A stretch of DNA of 64,000 nt. It comes from Owenia fusiformis. Lineage: Eukaryota > Annelida > Polychaeta > Sabellida > Oweniidae. The position numbers and the translations under genes were made by a program. The stretch spans positions 11,413,181-11,477,180 of the forward strand of contig CAIIXF020000010.1 of the NCBI GenBank assembly GCA_903813345.2. The letters run 5' to 3'. The notes beneath the pieces were generated by a model, which saw only the letters and a list, made by a program, of their open reading frames with translations, did no database searches and was not told the DNA's origin. Below are positions 1 to 11,790 of this stretch, one piece after another; the stretch's first letter is position 1; each line of letters begins with the position of its first letter.

Positions 1-24
1 ACAATTGCAATGTGTGAAAAGAAT

Positions 25-258
25 TTAAGCCCAAGACTCAATGTATTGTAGCTGCTTCATTCCACTCAGGCGTTGTTTCCTAAACTTTGGTTTGGAAACA
101 ACACTTTCATGGTTTGATTCAGCAAACAATGCACGGAGTCCAGGGCTTAAATCCTTAAATGAATCCAATATATAACGTGTATTGTACTGTACATTCTGGT
201 TTATAACCAGGCACTCTTTACGGTCTAACGCATGTGGGATATTAGGCTGTAGAACCCT
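25..258 (-). CDS. possible terminal coding exon, unrecognised
   Basis: An open frame on the minus strand ends with a stop at 25-27. A pyrimidine-containing acceptor (TTCTACAG) lies just before about 258, so this could be a last exon of a gene whose upstream part is elsewhere. The peptide is about 77 residues, mixed in composition and basic near its end, with no low-complexity tract. I do not recognise it. The same frame stays open to an ATG at 294, so a small single-exon gene is also possible. Chance openness in AT-rich DNA cannot be excluded. Confidence 0.25.
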   Translation of the reverse strand, partial: RVLQPNIPHALDRKECLVINQNVQYNTRYILDSFKDLSPGLRALFAESNHESVVSKPKFRKQRLSGMKQLQYIESWA

Positions 259-294
259 AATATTTAGAGTGGAATGAAATGTATGGATGATCAA

Positions 295-1524
295 TCATTT
301 GAAACAAGTAGAAAACATGGTATGTTATAACATATAAACTAAAGGAGTGGCATTCCTTTAAATTGTCTCAGCTTCTAAACAACTCCCCCATCTTCAAAAT
401 TTTGCTGCATGCAGCATGAGAAGCTCAAAATATACTTCTCATATGGACATAGTAAAGGTATTATTTTTTATTTAAGGTGAACAAAATTATAATCGTTATT
501 TACGTTATTTATTTTCATGAATTTTAACACCAGAGTAGGTTGAGCCAGTTTACATATGTCGGAACATAACCGAATAGTAGATTGACCTAGTAAATTAAAA
601 TGATTCAATTGATGTTAAAAATGGAATTAAGTTTATCAATAAATATCGAATTGTATAAGCGTCGTGATGTTTTTGCTAGCTCAAAGATTTTATATGATGT
701 AATAACATTTGTGTGGCAGAATTCTAATAAAATAATGTGAATAGAATCCTAATAACTTCATTAGTTTGTTGATTGGTCATTGTGTTAAACGGAGATTTTT
801 TAAGATTAATTCCTGAATTTCCAATAGCGGAAATTCACATTTCTTGCTCGGTTTCCCGTTCTATTGCAATATTTCATAATACAAAGAATGCCTTCTCTTC
901 AAGTATTAATATTCTATTATGAATTTCTTTATGTTATACATTAACGTTATCAGATTTATATGGGCTTATCATGCAGCTGACGTTTACTTTTATGGAGGTT
1001 TGAAAAAAATATCGTATACATTAATGATCATGAATAAGATTGAATAGGTTTAGGAAATTACGTCTGTTAATACACCACATTGATATATCACTTAACAAAC
1101 ACGATATCTTACTTAAAATATTCTAATATGAATTTATATCTGATTCTCAACCATATAATAAATATATTTGTATAATTTGCATAAAAATATTCAAGAGCGT
1201 GGAAAGTGACATAACTACATGTTGAGGATCGGTTGAATAAGGTTTTTGAGGGGAGGGATAGGACTTTCATCTATAGACTTATAAGTGTAATAATATCTCC
1301 TCCGATAGTTTAGATAAATGATACGTCCTCCAAAAACATCACGTACAACATGCAGATCCAAGGAAGCGAAACATTAGAGAAGTAAAGTATTTTGTATTTG
1401 CAAATTGCAGGAAGATCATGGACGGACAACCTTCATCAACATGTCCAACATCAATTCGTTTACAGTCTCCCATACGGCAATACCCAACATTAGTATTGAT
1501 TCGATCTTTCTCTTCATAAGCGAC
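295..1524. other. AT-rich stretch, nothing recognised
   Basis: I see no coding exon, RNA gene or clear repeat here. It ends at the target duplication of the foldback element at 1531. Confidence 0.5.
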
Positions 1525-1530
1525 AGGCAT

Positions 1531-2068
1531 CACTGGTGATCCACTCGATTACGCTGGTTACCAAAACGAACCGTTTTGGTAACAAAATGTCGGAACGTCG
1601 AAGGCACGATTTTTCTTTTTTCCTTATTTCACGCGTTGTAGGCAGAATCCTCACGACGTTTTTTCTCACAACGTGCATCAGTATCATATGTTTTAGAAAA
1701 TGTACATGTTTGCGATAAAATAGCTCAGAGGACAACAGAATCGTCGATTTACTTCCTCACTTAAGTTACATAAACGGTTTTTCGAAAAACAGTTAAGATC
1801 TGCACTTTTAACCCAAACCGTTTATGTAACTTAAGTGAGGAAGTAAATCGACGATTCTGTTGTCTTCTGAACTATTTGTTCGCAAATATTGTCCATTTTC
1901 TCAAACATATGATACTAATACACGTTTGTGTTAAAAAATGTCGTGGGAATTCTGCCTTCAACGTGTAAAATAAGGAAACGAGAAAAATCGTACCTTCCGG
2001 ATGTTCCGACATTTTGTTACCAAAACGGTTCGTTTTGGTAACCAGCGTAATCGAGTGGATCACCAGTG
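1531..2068. mobile_element. foldback (MITE-like) element, family A, with 6-bp target duplication
   Basis: The element is a near-complete inverted repeat. The left end reads CACTGGTGATCCACTCG and the right end is its reverse complement; the two arms of roughly 250 bp meet in the middle near 1790. The hexamer AGGCAT occurs directly outside both ends (1525-1530 and 2069-2074), as expected for a target-site duplication. Two short open frames of opposite orientation start with the same 20 codons because both lie in the inverted arms; they are not genes. Related copies lie at 21243-21625 and 28769-29037. No transposase is present, so it would have to be moved in trans. The superfamily is undetermined. 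Confidence 0.85.
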
Positions 2069-2127
2069 AGGCATGAGTTAAGCAATAAACGACATCTATG
2101 TAACCACCAATGGTCTAAATTAATGTT

Positions 2128-5100
2128 CTACAAAGATGTTTCACGATCAACAGTGTTGTTATGACCATCATAGATGTCATGGTGGTTCAGTTGCATGACA
2201 ACCATCGTATCAGAGAAACTGCGCCCAGGTTCCCGTGATAAACTGTGTTGAGATCTCATGGAATAACTGCGATTTCCGCTCAAATCTCGAACAGGTGACA
2301 CGTGCGATGTGACATCATCGAGGAAACTCCCAACGTGAATACTATGCGATAATCTGATAGGTTGTCTTGCTGATGGATTAAGATGACTTTCGTTGAGATC
2401 ACGGACTGTATTGTTTTGATTTATACTGTCCTCAAGGCAAGCTCTCGTATTATTTGGCTGATAATCCACTACCTTGACGCTATGGTTCGTTTTTCGCCAC
2501 AGCAGCCACACTCGAACATGGTACCGACATGCTATCTGAAAGTATTAAATCAGCGAAAATGTTACAAACAGCACAAGGGATTTCTTAGTAACTATGTAAA
2601 CAATAAATAAATGTACATTTGTACAAACGTGTCGAAAATTATTACTGGAAAATGGTATCCAGAAACAATACAGAATTACACGAAAAATTAACAACTAGGC
2701 TACGTCTGACAAACGAATACTTGATCAATCGAGTAAAATGTTTGCATAAGAAACGAATACAAAATTCTTACCGTGCACCAGATACAATAAACAATCAAAA
2801 GAAATACTGTTAGACACAAGAGGCCAACTGATTCCCATCGTCCACTCAACGGTCCATAATACATTGCCCCCGTGACGCAAAGCCAAGAGCTGACAGCGGC
2901 AAGTGGCGTGAGCAGAAGGAAACAGACCAGATCCCCGAGCATGTTGCGTTGGTCTGTCATATAGGTCGGACGGCGCAACCACTAAAACACAAAATTGTTC
3001 AAAAAAAAAACATTGACATTTTTCCAGCAAAACAACGGTATAGTTAATATATATCCTAATCCATCTTTCAGAGAAATATGAGCAAACTTTACTCACGTCA
3101 AAGAAGGGTTTCGGTTGCCTTTCAGTTATGTATTCAAAATTGCAGATCTCGCATTTATTCGTGTTTGATGAGCCTAGCCATTTCTCGATGCACGAGCGGT
3201 GCATTAGCCCCATTGTGCCAGCACATTTACACGGTGAGATTAGCTCCTCGATATTCCCCCCTTCGTAACATATTCGACACGCTAATGTAGTGTTGCTGAA
3301 TATGCTGAAAATAGAAATAGAACTAGACTTTGGAAATTGAACAAGTTCAATTTCAGACTCCAGATTTAGACTTTTAAGGCTGAGTCATCCACAATAAGCC
3401 GAGTCATCAAGAATAAGCCAAGTCATCCAGAATAAGCTGAGTCATCCAGCATAAGCCGAGTCATCCAGAATAAGCAGGTGGATGGCTGGACTGATGGATG
3501 AATGGATGGATTGATAGGAGGAAGGATAGGACAGAATAGGAAGGAAGGATAGGATAGAATAGGAAGAAAGGATAGGATAGTATAGGGTATGAAGGATAGA
3601 ATAGGATACGATAGAATCCGAAGAAAGAATAAGATAGGACAGAATAGGAAGGATAGGATAGGATAGGAAGGATAGGAAAGAAGGATAGGATTGGATGGGA
3701 TAGGTGGGATGGATATAGCCGAGTATTCCAGAATAAGCCAAGTCATCCAGAATAAGCTGAGTCATCCAGAATAAGCCGAGTCAACCATAATAAGCCGATG
3801 GATGGATGGATTGATGGATGAATGGATGGATTGATAGAATAGGAAGGATAGGACAGAATAGTGAGGAAGGATAGGATAGAATAGGAAGGATAGGATAGTA
3901 TAGGATAGGATAGGAAGGATAGAATAGTATACGATAGAATCCAAAGAAAGAATAAGATAGGACAGAATAGGAAGGGTAGGATAGGATAGGAAGGAAGGAT
4001 AGGATAGGAAGGATAGGAAAGAAGGATAGGATTGGATAGGATAGGTGGGATGGATATTATAGTCGAGTCATCCAAAATAGCCAAGTCATCCAGAATAGGC
4101 TGAGTCATCCAGAATAAGCCGAGTCATCCAGAATAAGCCGATGGATGGATGGATTGATGGATGAATGGATGAATTCATAGGATAGGAAGGATAGGACAGA
4201 ATAGGAAGAACGGATAGGATAGAATAGGACAGGAAGGATAGAATAGGATATGATAGAATCCGTAGAAAGAATAAGATAGGACAGAATAGGAAGGATGGAA
4301 TAGGAAGGAAAGAAGGAAGGACGGATAGATAGGAAGGATAGGAAAGAAGGATATGATTGAATAGGATAGGTGGGATGGATATAGCCGAGTCGTCCAGAAT
4401 AAGCCAAGTCGTCCAGTCCTATCCTTCTTTCCTATCCTTCTTATCCTATCCTTCCTTCCTATCCTATCCTATCATATCCTTCCTTCCAGAATAGGAAGGA
4501 AGGACAGGATAGAATAGGAAGAAACGATAGGATAGTATAGGATAGGAAGGATAGGATAGAATAGGAAGGATAGGAAAGAAGGATAGGATTGGATAAGATA
4601 TAGGATAGGATATAGGATAGGATATAGATTAGGAAGGAAGGATAGGATAGGAAGGAAGGATAGATAGGAAGGATATGATCAGACAGGATAGGAAGGAAGG
4701 ATGGATGATTTTTTCTATATTTTCTTCGCTACTCTTGACTTTCTATAAGGATATCATCAGATCAATTTTTCTCGAAATTTCAAAACGCCATAACTTTCGA
4801 ACCGAAAGTCGGATCGAAATTTGGTTTGCAGATTCGGATTCCTGAGTAAATTCTACCCTTAATTCATAACTCAGATGTTAAATTTGGAGAACTTTTCATT
4901 TTGACCTACTTTCTGGACGCCATATTTCAAAATCGGTAAGCGTAATCAAAAATCTAATGTCATATCTTTGCTTTGGCTTTTTCTAAGCTACATGATAAAA
5001 AAGATTTAGGAGTTACGATAAACAATGACGAAGATAAATGACAGAATGTTGAAAATGTAAGATTTGACCTAGTTCTTGACCTTTGACCTAGATAAAAATT

Positions 5101-6943
5101 TGACCCAATTTCCGAGGAACTAGATACTGGACATAAATTGACTAAATAATGATCTTTATTGGAAGCCTTATGGTTATCGAGAAAACTGGGAAAGAATAAT
5201 AAAGAATAAAAAGAAGAAGAAGAATACTGAAAAAAACAATAGACTCCAGATTGACATCTGGAGTCTAATAATATTATAACATTTTGTCACAAGTCTTTGT
5301 CGTCTGTTCCCTTAAGTCAGATTCATAAATAGGTACTATCAGTTTCAAAAATACATTCTGTCGCACATATTCATACCTCAAGAAATTAAAGGTGCATTAT
5401 GCCATAGGTTTCTCCGACAGACAATCAATGATGTCCTATTGTTATTGCTCATATAATATATAAAACTCAATATGCAAAAAAGTCCAGATGGGTCTTGATT
5501 GTGCTATCCTATGGCATAGAGCCTCTTTAAGTGCTCTATTTTCTCCGTCCTAGAAAGTACAAATATAGTGGAATTTGTGTCCATAATGAACATTGGGATC
5601 TTTAAAAATTTGATTTGATTTCCACTTTCCTTGAAAATAATTGTGCATAGCCTCAAAAACAATTCTATCACAATCCGTTTATTCCGGTAGTTATAATTTA
5701 TAGGGATATATATTCTAGCAGTGTGGAAGTGTTTGGCACATTAAATGTTCGAATTCTGAGCAGACTGTGCCAAAAATCTCAGGTTTCTTTTATTAATGAA
5801 TCTGACTGGAGACACATTGACTAATGCCTTGGTCACATTTGCTTCGATTTTCACTACGGCGCCCGGCCGATTCAGTATTTTGTTCAAAATTGAATACAAT
5901 ATTGAGCAAAACACTCAATCGGCCAGGCGCCGGCCGATGGATCGGAGCAAATGTGACCCAGGTATTAATGAGCTACTAGATCCTCAAAATAAGCTATTAC
6001 TATCAAAATGAGTTATAACTATAAAACATATCAAAGTATAGCAACTGTTATCTAACCTCATTAAACTCTTTCTTGCGTGGCTTCTTGACATCCGTTTGAA
6101 TTCCTCCAATTTGAAAGGAGTACTTGAACAGCTAGGGCCCGAAGCATTTGTGCTTGTTTGAGATAAAGGACTGATTGGGTCTTTTGGGGATGTTCGGCTC
6201 GTCAGACTTCTCGGGGAGATGTGACAACTTTTGCTCCTTGGCGATTGAAGTAGTGAAGCTGATGAAGAAGAATGAATACGTGCTGGTGAATGTGAAGTAG
6301 CACTAACTGATCCTTTTGGCAAAGGGGATTGTTTTGCCAACCGTTCTCCATGAGGAGTAAAATAGCGATTCATTGAGGAGGCACCATGGCAAGGATCTGT
6401 GGTATTCGAGGATGCATGCTCCTCATCGATGTGATCAACATCTAATGGGATTTCACGTAACTCCGATCGTATGAAATAGTCAACATTCATGGACTGTATA
6501 GGGGGATATTGTCGATCTTTGTCACCAGCCTCATGTTTCGTTGAAATAAACGGTTCTGTTACGTCTTCTGTATGTCCAAATACGTCCTGTAAACACACGC
6601 ACACTATTCTTTACATGTAATTGGTTACGGAGATTGGTACTAGCCTACTAAAAAAGTAAATGATAATATTCCAGGATGAGAAAAATAACCTTAATTCACT
6701 TGAATACAGAGTAGGCCACTCAAAAATATTTAAACCTTGCGCCATCATTGTGCAGAATGACAGTCAATGAGATCAGATACATATTCATGATTGCTGCAAA
6801 AACTTTCGTCAGTGATTTTTTATAGAAAAGTTGGTAATTAATGTTCTTATAAATGACGTTCAAAAAGTTCACATTGAAGGACAAGAAAATTAAGATAAAC
6901 TTACATCGTTTACGTGGATGCTGAGATCCTCATTTCTTGCCAT
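2128..6943 (-). CDS. MARCHF2/3-like: MARCHF2/3-like membrane RING-CH E3 ubiquitin ligase, 5 exons, 464 aa
   Basis: The coding exons on the minus strand are 6905-6943, 6057-6586, 3097-3304, 2772-2981 and 2128-2535. Donors include GTAAGT, GTGAGT and GTAAGA, and all phases join, giving 464 codons plus stop. Residues 199-244 form a C4HC3 RING-CH finger: C199, C202, C215, C217, H225, C228, C241, C244. The motif EKWLGSSNTNKCEIC is typical of MARCHF2/3. Two membrane segments follow at about 275-297 and 310-329, the first containing DLVCFLLLTPLAA. The family transfers ubiquitin to membrane proteins in endosomes and at the plasma membrane. The odd feature is the N-terminus: about 198 mostly Ser/Pro-rich residues precede the finger, against roughly 60 in vertebrate MARCHF2/3. 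The C-terminal tail (330-464) is also long and Ser/Asn-rich. The start ATG at 6943 is the only one found in phase with exon 2; a 5' untranslated exon may lie upstream. Confidence 0.92.
3388..4708. repeat. higher-order tandem repeat in MARCH intron 2
   Basis: Three blocks of about 330-345 bp repeat head to tail. Each begins with several copies of an 18-bp word containing GTCATCCAGAATAAGC, continues with GATGGATGGAT-type repeats, and ends with GGATAGGAAGG-type pentamer-like repeats and the phrase GGTGGGATGGATAT (near 3703, 4046 and 4376). After about 4415 a short segment appears in reverse orientation (CCTATCCTTC), then the forward array resumes and decays. Long open frames on the minus strand (Ile/Leu/Pro/Ser repeats) are by-products of the array. 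Confidence 0.9.
4709..5821. other. intronic stretch, rest of MARCH intron 2
   Basis: No exon is seen. A 12-bp stem hairpin (AGACTCCAGAT / ATCTGGAGTCT) occurs near 5242-5268. The 4730-5200 part reads like a diverged dispersed repeat, but no ends could be defined. Confidence 0.4.
5822..5968. mobile_element. small palindromic element (ends TAATNCC..GGTCACATTTGCT)
   Basis: Left and right ends are inverted copies (TTGGTCACATTTGCT and its complement), with a GC-rich inner arm GCGCCCGGCCGAT also inverted. A related fragment with GGCCGGGCGCCGG and AGCAAATGTGACC lies at about 42990-43190. It has no coding capacity. Confidence 0.65.
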
Positions 6944-7668
6944 CGCGTGCTGGATACTACTGGTACCTCCAACATAGACTGAATCCGTTGGTCGAATGTT
7001 TATTGTTTACGTGTAGATGTGTGTACGAATAGCGAATGCCATTCAAAGCAATGATATAATGAGATTATGGTTTGAAAACCGCAAACTCGATGAAGCATAT
7101 AATTGCGCGAATAGGTGGCGTCAAAAATAAACACCAATTATGACGTTGGGAGGACAATCCGATCTCCGATGTCAAGGTCAACCAGGATACTGATCCATTT
7201 TAGTGTTTGATCTCATACTTTACAAGCATTTCATAATTTACAAGCAATCCAACATATACAAATGTCATTCGTTGGTACCAGGAATCGGGTTTTATCAATT
7301 CAATAACCAGACGCTTGATGTGTAATTCAATATTCTATACTAATATAATACTTTCCTATCTCAATTCAATTGTTTTGATAGTACACTAATAACAATGCTA
7401 TAATGGCTTAAAAGAGTATATTACATAATTTGGTTTATCTTAAATATTTGTTCATCACAAATAAGTTGCTCTTAATATAATTGTATTTCATGCTTATTTA
7501 TTTGACATGCTTTGTCATACCTCAATAAATATATTCCATCAAATAAAGCAACCATTTCGAACCAGTTATTCAATATTTTTAATTACTTCCCTGGAGGATG
7601 AAATTACAAAAAATAATCAAGTCGAAATTACACCATCATTTATGACACTCAGAAATTGTCCATAGATT
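6944..7668. other. upstream flank of the MARCH gene
   Basis: This probably contains the 5' untranslated part and promoter of the minus-strand gene. I see no clear TATA box and no other coding sequence. Confidence 0.35.
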
Positions 7669-7805
7669 GGTACACTTTCCCTTTAAAGGTTTGACAACTA
7701 GAAGACCTCATTGATAAGCGTGTTAAAACCTATTTACATTTTGTTGAAATCACGTGGTCAAAAAGGAAACATTCGATTGCCAAACCTTTAGAGGGGACTG
7801 TACAA
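7669..7805. mobile_element. short inverted-repeat element
   Basis: GGTACACTTTCCCTTTAAAG.. on the left matches, in reverse complement, ..CTTTAGAGGGGACTGTACA on the right. It is about 137 bp and noncoding; target duplications are not clear. Confidence 0.5.
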
Positions 7806-8089
7806 TTACCGAATTCAATAATTACGAGTTTTTCATTAAAGACCTTGAAAATCTAGAAAGAGCTATAAAAGTTTTTGACCTCTAATATCTAAAATCTGGT
7901 GCGAAAGTAAAATAGATAGGCAATTGCTAATATATGTAGAACCTTTAAAAATGCATACCCTGAGTTTCACTCAAATCTAGTAAAAAACAGAAACTCCGTT
8001 GAATAGCAAATCCCACCGCACAAAAATGTTTTATCTAGTCTATTAGACTGGATGCGAATAGAAGTAATCTTGATTTACGTCATTAAATA

Positions 8090-8480
8090 TTCAAAATTCA
8101 ATCAAAGTGATGTCATATTTGAAATCTACATGTAAAAGCACATCTAGTAAAATGGTTTCGAAAATTGTTTATCAACTTCGAAAATTTAAATTTTTTTGAA
8201 AATGTGACTTCTAGTTGGGTTGAATCCTCATAGACCCCATGTTACAAAATTACAAAAAGTGAAATATCTTTTCTTGTATTGGACATATAACATTTTCTTT
8301 TACTGGACATATTTTTATTTGCATAACTATTAGATACATAAGGGTTATATAAAAATTGAACCACTAAAACAGATGTAATTTAAGTTAAAGGGAACTTTCT
8401 ACTATACCCGCCATGTTATCTGACCCGAACGAGCCATCTAGTGGCGAAACTGGTAACTACCTACTCGCATAACTCAATAA
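8090..8480. repeat. dispersed repeat, second copy at about 38785-39055
   Basis: Shared stretches include CAAAGTGAT.TC/TATATTTGAAATCTACATG near the start and GAAACTGGTAACTACCTACT near the end, in the same order and orientation in both copies. No coding capacity is seen. Confidence 0.65.
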
Positions 8481-9994
8481 CGCAATAACTCGTCAATTTG
8501 AACTTAACAAGGTAGAAATAACCAGTCAATGTTGTTCTAGTTGTAACCTCTCCATTTGGTAAAATCTACACCCATGTGACATGTTGTCATATTACAAATT
8601 CCTTCTTGAGTAGAGGCCCTTAGCCACGAGGCATGCATTTAGCCTAGACAATTTTGACCGTAATTTGTATAATCATGAAATTATTTCTCATCGAAAATGG
8701 AAGCCATTTTGAATTAATAGCAACCACCTTCCTCCTTGAGTCTATAAGGCACAAGCACATGGAATTTTAACCAACTCTGACAATTGATATTGTTATCAAA
8801 AACAATTTTCATGAAAAATGGTTGCCAATTTGAGTTCAGCAACCATATTGAAAATTATTTTTTGAGCAAAGTTCTTTGTCTCTAAGGTATCGGTATATTA
8901 AAGAACCAATTCCCTTGACTGGTATATTGTTTATTGTATCATTCTTTATTTCCCGTATCTCATCAGAGATACAGTTTTACATATAAAATATCAGATCTAA
9001 TTATAAATACATGGAAAAAACAAAGAATAAAAAGAAAAAGAGTTTTTACATATTTTTCTAAAGAGACTTTGAACAAATTCAAGTTTTTGCGCTACTGTTA
9101 TGATATAGTTTTCGTGTGTTGATTCATCTAAATTAAATAGCTCATCAGTGGAACTGCCAAGCAAGGCCTTTATAAAAACAGCAGTGTCTGAATCTAAAAG
9201 TTCACTGGTATTTGAGTTATCGAAGATAAAATAGAAAAAATGAACCTAATCTGTCAACCGGTATTTGAGTTATCGTCCGGATAGACAAATGAACAGACAG
9301 ACGGCTTCTCTATTGACCATTCGAGCAATAAATAAGCTCGATGAATACATGGGCATTAAAGGCAGAATCAGATCCATAGGGGGTGACAAAATTACAGGCA
9401 ACATGTACGATTGACCTTCCAATCTATTCATTACAATGCCAAATACAATATCTCCGAAAAGATTCACGATATGTTATAAATTGGTTAAGTTATTAATGAT
9501 TCAAAGTGCAAAAATGGATGAGAAATGTTTAAATTCTCCCAAATAATAAGAATGGTAACCATTCTTATAGAAAAATAATACATTTTTGTAAAAATCTTTA
9601 GTTTTCCTGGAATAAAGTATGCACTTTTGTGATTTTTAGAAAATATACATGACAAGGAATGACATGAGCCAAAAATATTCTAAAATTGAAACAATTTTTT
9701 GTTTAGTCTGCTCGCTATATCTGATTCTCTCTTTAATGACAATAGTTTATAAGGCCTTAAAAATAACAATGAAGGATCAAGTAAGAGGAGGAAACACATA
9801 TTTCGCAAACAAAAATAACAATACGTTAAATGGCGAGGCAAATCCGTCTGATCGATATCAATAATCCAGTGATCGAGGCTTTTAAATCAAATGACATTCC
9901 ATGAATACTAATTGACCAAGGGAAGTAATAAAGGCAAAAAGGAATAAATATGATAAAATGTCACTACTTGGTAAGTAATTAAATGCAAACATTA
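8481..9994. other. AT-rich intergenic stretch
   Basis: A short element around 8928-8975 (TTTATTTCCCGTATCTCATCA..) has an inverted partner near 42505-42545. An open frame at 9649-9864 has one hydrophobic segment but no recognisable family, and I do not call it a gene. Confidence 0.4.
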
Positions 9995-10853
9995 GAGAGA
10001 TTTCGCACCTAGTGAAAGTACAACTTATAACGTATACTTATACTTATAGGTAAATGTACAAGGTGTTTCATAATGTGGGCTTTTCGTCAGGAAAGATCTT
10101 CTCGAACTATAATAAATACACGTCAAAGGGATGCCATTTGTACTTTCTTGAATTGTAGCATGTTTAGTTGATCCAAATGTGTTTGTCTAGAATAAAATAG
10201 GCTCATATATAGTACATATGTTATAGACCCATCTCTTCTCAAATCGACTTTTTGGAGATGCTCGTTATGAAACACCCTGTATGTCATATGTTGAGCTACT
10301 GAATGTGTCGTTTCCAGGAATTGCTAAAACCTACTGGTTTGATTGGTGTTTCAAATTGATGGTTGAAGTATTTGATTGGATACTGTTCCCACTCAGCCAA
10401 TTAATTTAAAAAAATGCTCGCGGTCAATTGTTCCACACACATGTAGGCAAATCTTTATACGGAGATCCAACTGTATACGTTATCATCTACGTAAATATAC
10501 CGTTTTGTAAGTTCATTGAACTTATACTGATCATGAAAACATTGAAATAATCAACATATTTATGTAATGACTCACTTTAAAGAATCATGACTCACTTTAA
10601 AGGATCGTTTTTATAATACACTACAACTACAAGGACACGGAAGCAAGCATTTTAATTATAATGTGCATAATCTACACGTGCAGATGACAGTGCATTCACA
10701 GTCTAGATGATGGAGCTTTTCTATAACGGGAATAGTTATGTTGCATTAAGTACAATTAAAAATTGATTTTAGTAAATATAATAGTTCGACATGACCCTTT
10801 AAACTATACGTATACGTATAAGTTGTACTTTCACTTATGTGCGAAATCTCTCT
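9995..10853. mobile_element. inverted-repeat element containing a nested mariner-type MITE
   Basis: The ends carry an inverted repeat of about 45 bp. The left end begins TAGAGAGATTTCGCAC and continues with AGTGAAAGTACAACTTAT; the right end is its complement. A separate TA-flanked element (10059-10279) lies inside, which suggests a later insertion. No clear target duplication of the outer element was found. Confidence 0.7.
10059..10279. mobile_element. mariner-type MITE, 221 bp
   Basis: The left end CAAGGTGTTTCATAA and right end TTATGAAACACCCTG are inverted repeats and each is bordered by TA, the usual Tc1/mariner target duplication. There is no open frame of note. Confidence 0.8.
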
Positions 10854-10919
10854 ATTAAGAAAAGAGTTACTTAAATCCCTGCCAACACTAGTCGCTGATA
10901 CGATTAAGCTACATTCACA

Positions 10920-11790
10920 CCGACGGCGCTTTGATGGCACTTTAAAGCGGCTTGCAAAGCGGCACCAAAGCGTAACAATGCTTGATTAAAACGTCGGGGT
11001 CGTATCAGTAGCTAGGTCGTAGAAAAGCTCGGAGTAGAGCGAGAAATACGGCAAGAGCGCCAAAACATTTTAAACTGTTTAAAAAATTTGGGCGCTTTGT
11101 TACGAATTGATTAAAGCGCCGAGAGCGTATCAAAGCTTAACAAACCGTAACAAAGCTCAGCAAAACTTGACCCAAACCGTAGGAAAGCTTAACAGAGCTT
11201 GGGTCAAAGCGGGGACCCCAGTCTCCCCACGGTCTGTAACCACTTGACACGCTTCGTTAAGATGTCTCAAGCTTTGCTACGATCTGACACTCTTTGTTAC
11301 GCTTTCATGAAGGACTCTCAAGCTTTCCAACGAATTGAGACGCTTTAATCAAGGATTGAAACGCTTTTTAGGCTTTGTTACGCTTTGACAAGCTTCCTAA
11401 CGCTCTTTCACACTCTTTCACGCCGTGCGACAAACATCATGACTGTCTTTTTCAGATAGGTCATGCTCTGGTCCATCTGGAATTTCTGGATCTTGTTGTC
11501 CTGCCCTCATGTTCTCAAGTCAAAGATGCAATGGTTTTATTTAAAGCGTCATAATCGCATCAAAGCGTAATCATGCTCATCAAAGAGTGAGGAACCGTAA
11601 CAAGTCGGGAAATCAGAGGCCTAATTCATGAAAGCTCCGCAAGCCAGCGCAATTCCGCAACTCACTAAAATGCGGACACGCAATGGGTCCGCAAATACAC
11701 TACGGACCCGCAAGCTTGCGGATCTTTCATGAATTAGGCCTCAAAGCGTATCAGAGCTTATCAGAGCGTAACATTATTTAGGAGATCGTG
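10920..11790. repeat. degenerate array of AAAGCGTAACAAAGC words with opposite-facing halves
   Basis: The left part (about 10920-11215) is rich in AAAGC, TAACAAAGC and GAGCGTATC words. The part from about 11220 to 11430 carries their reverse complements (GCTTTGTTACGC, ACGCTTT), and the forward words return after 11520. The array is interrupted by the palindrome at 11616-11742. No coding capacity is seen. It could be the subterminal repeat structure of a DNA transposon. Confidence 0.7.
11616..11742. mobile_element. 127-bp palindromic insertion
   Basis: It starts GAGGCCTAATTCATGAAAG and ends with the exact reverse complement of those bases, followed inward by CTCCGCAAG / CTTGCGGA. It sits inside the AAAGCG word array. 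A 1-3 bp target duplication cannot be resolved. Confidence 0.75.

Noticed and set aside
1536-2063. Two opposite open frames sharing the same first 20 residues
   Set aside because: They lie in the inverted arms of the foldback element; the identity comes from the DNA repeat.
3423-4407. Minus-strand open frames rich in Ile/Leu/Pro/Ser/Tyr
   Set aside because: They follow the GGATAGGAAGG tandem array within the MARCH intron and occur in overlapping frames.
9649-9864. A 71-codon open frame with one hydrophobic segment
   Set aside because: Single hydrophobic stretches are common in AT-rich random frames, and there is no other support.
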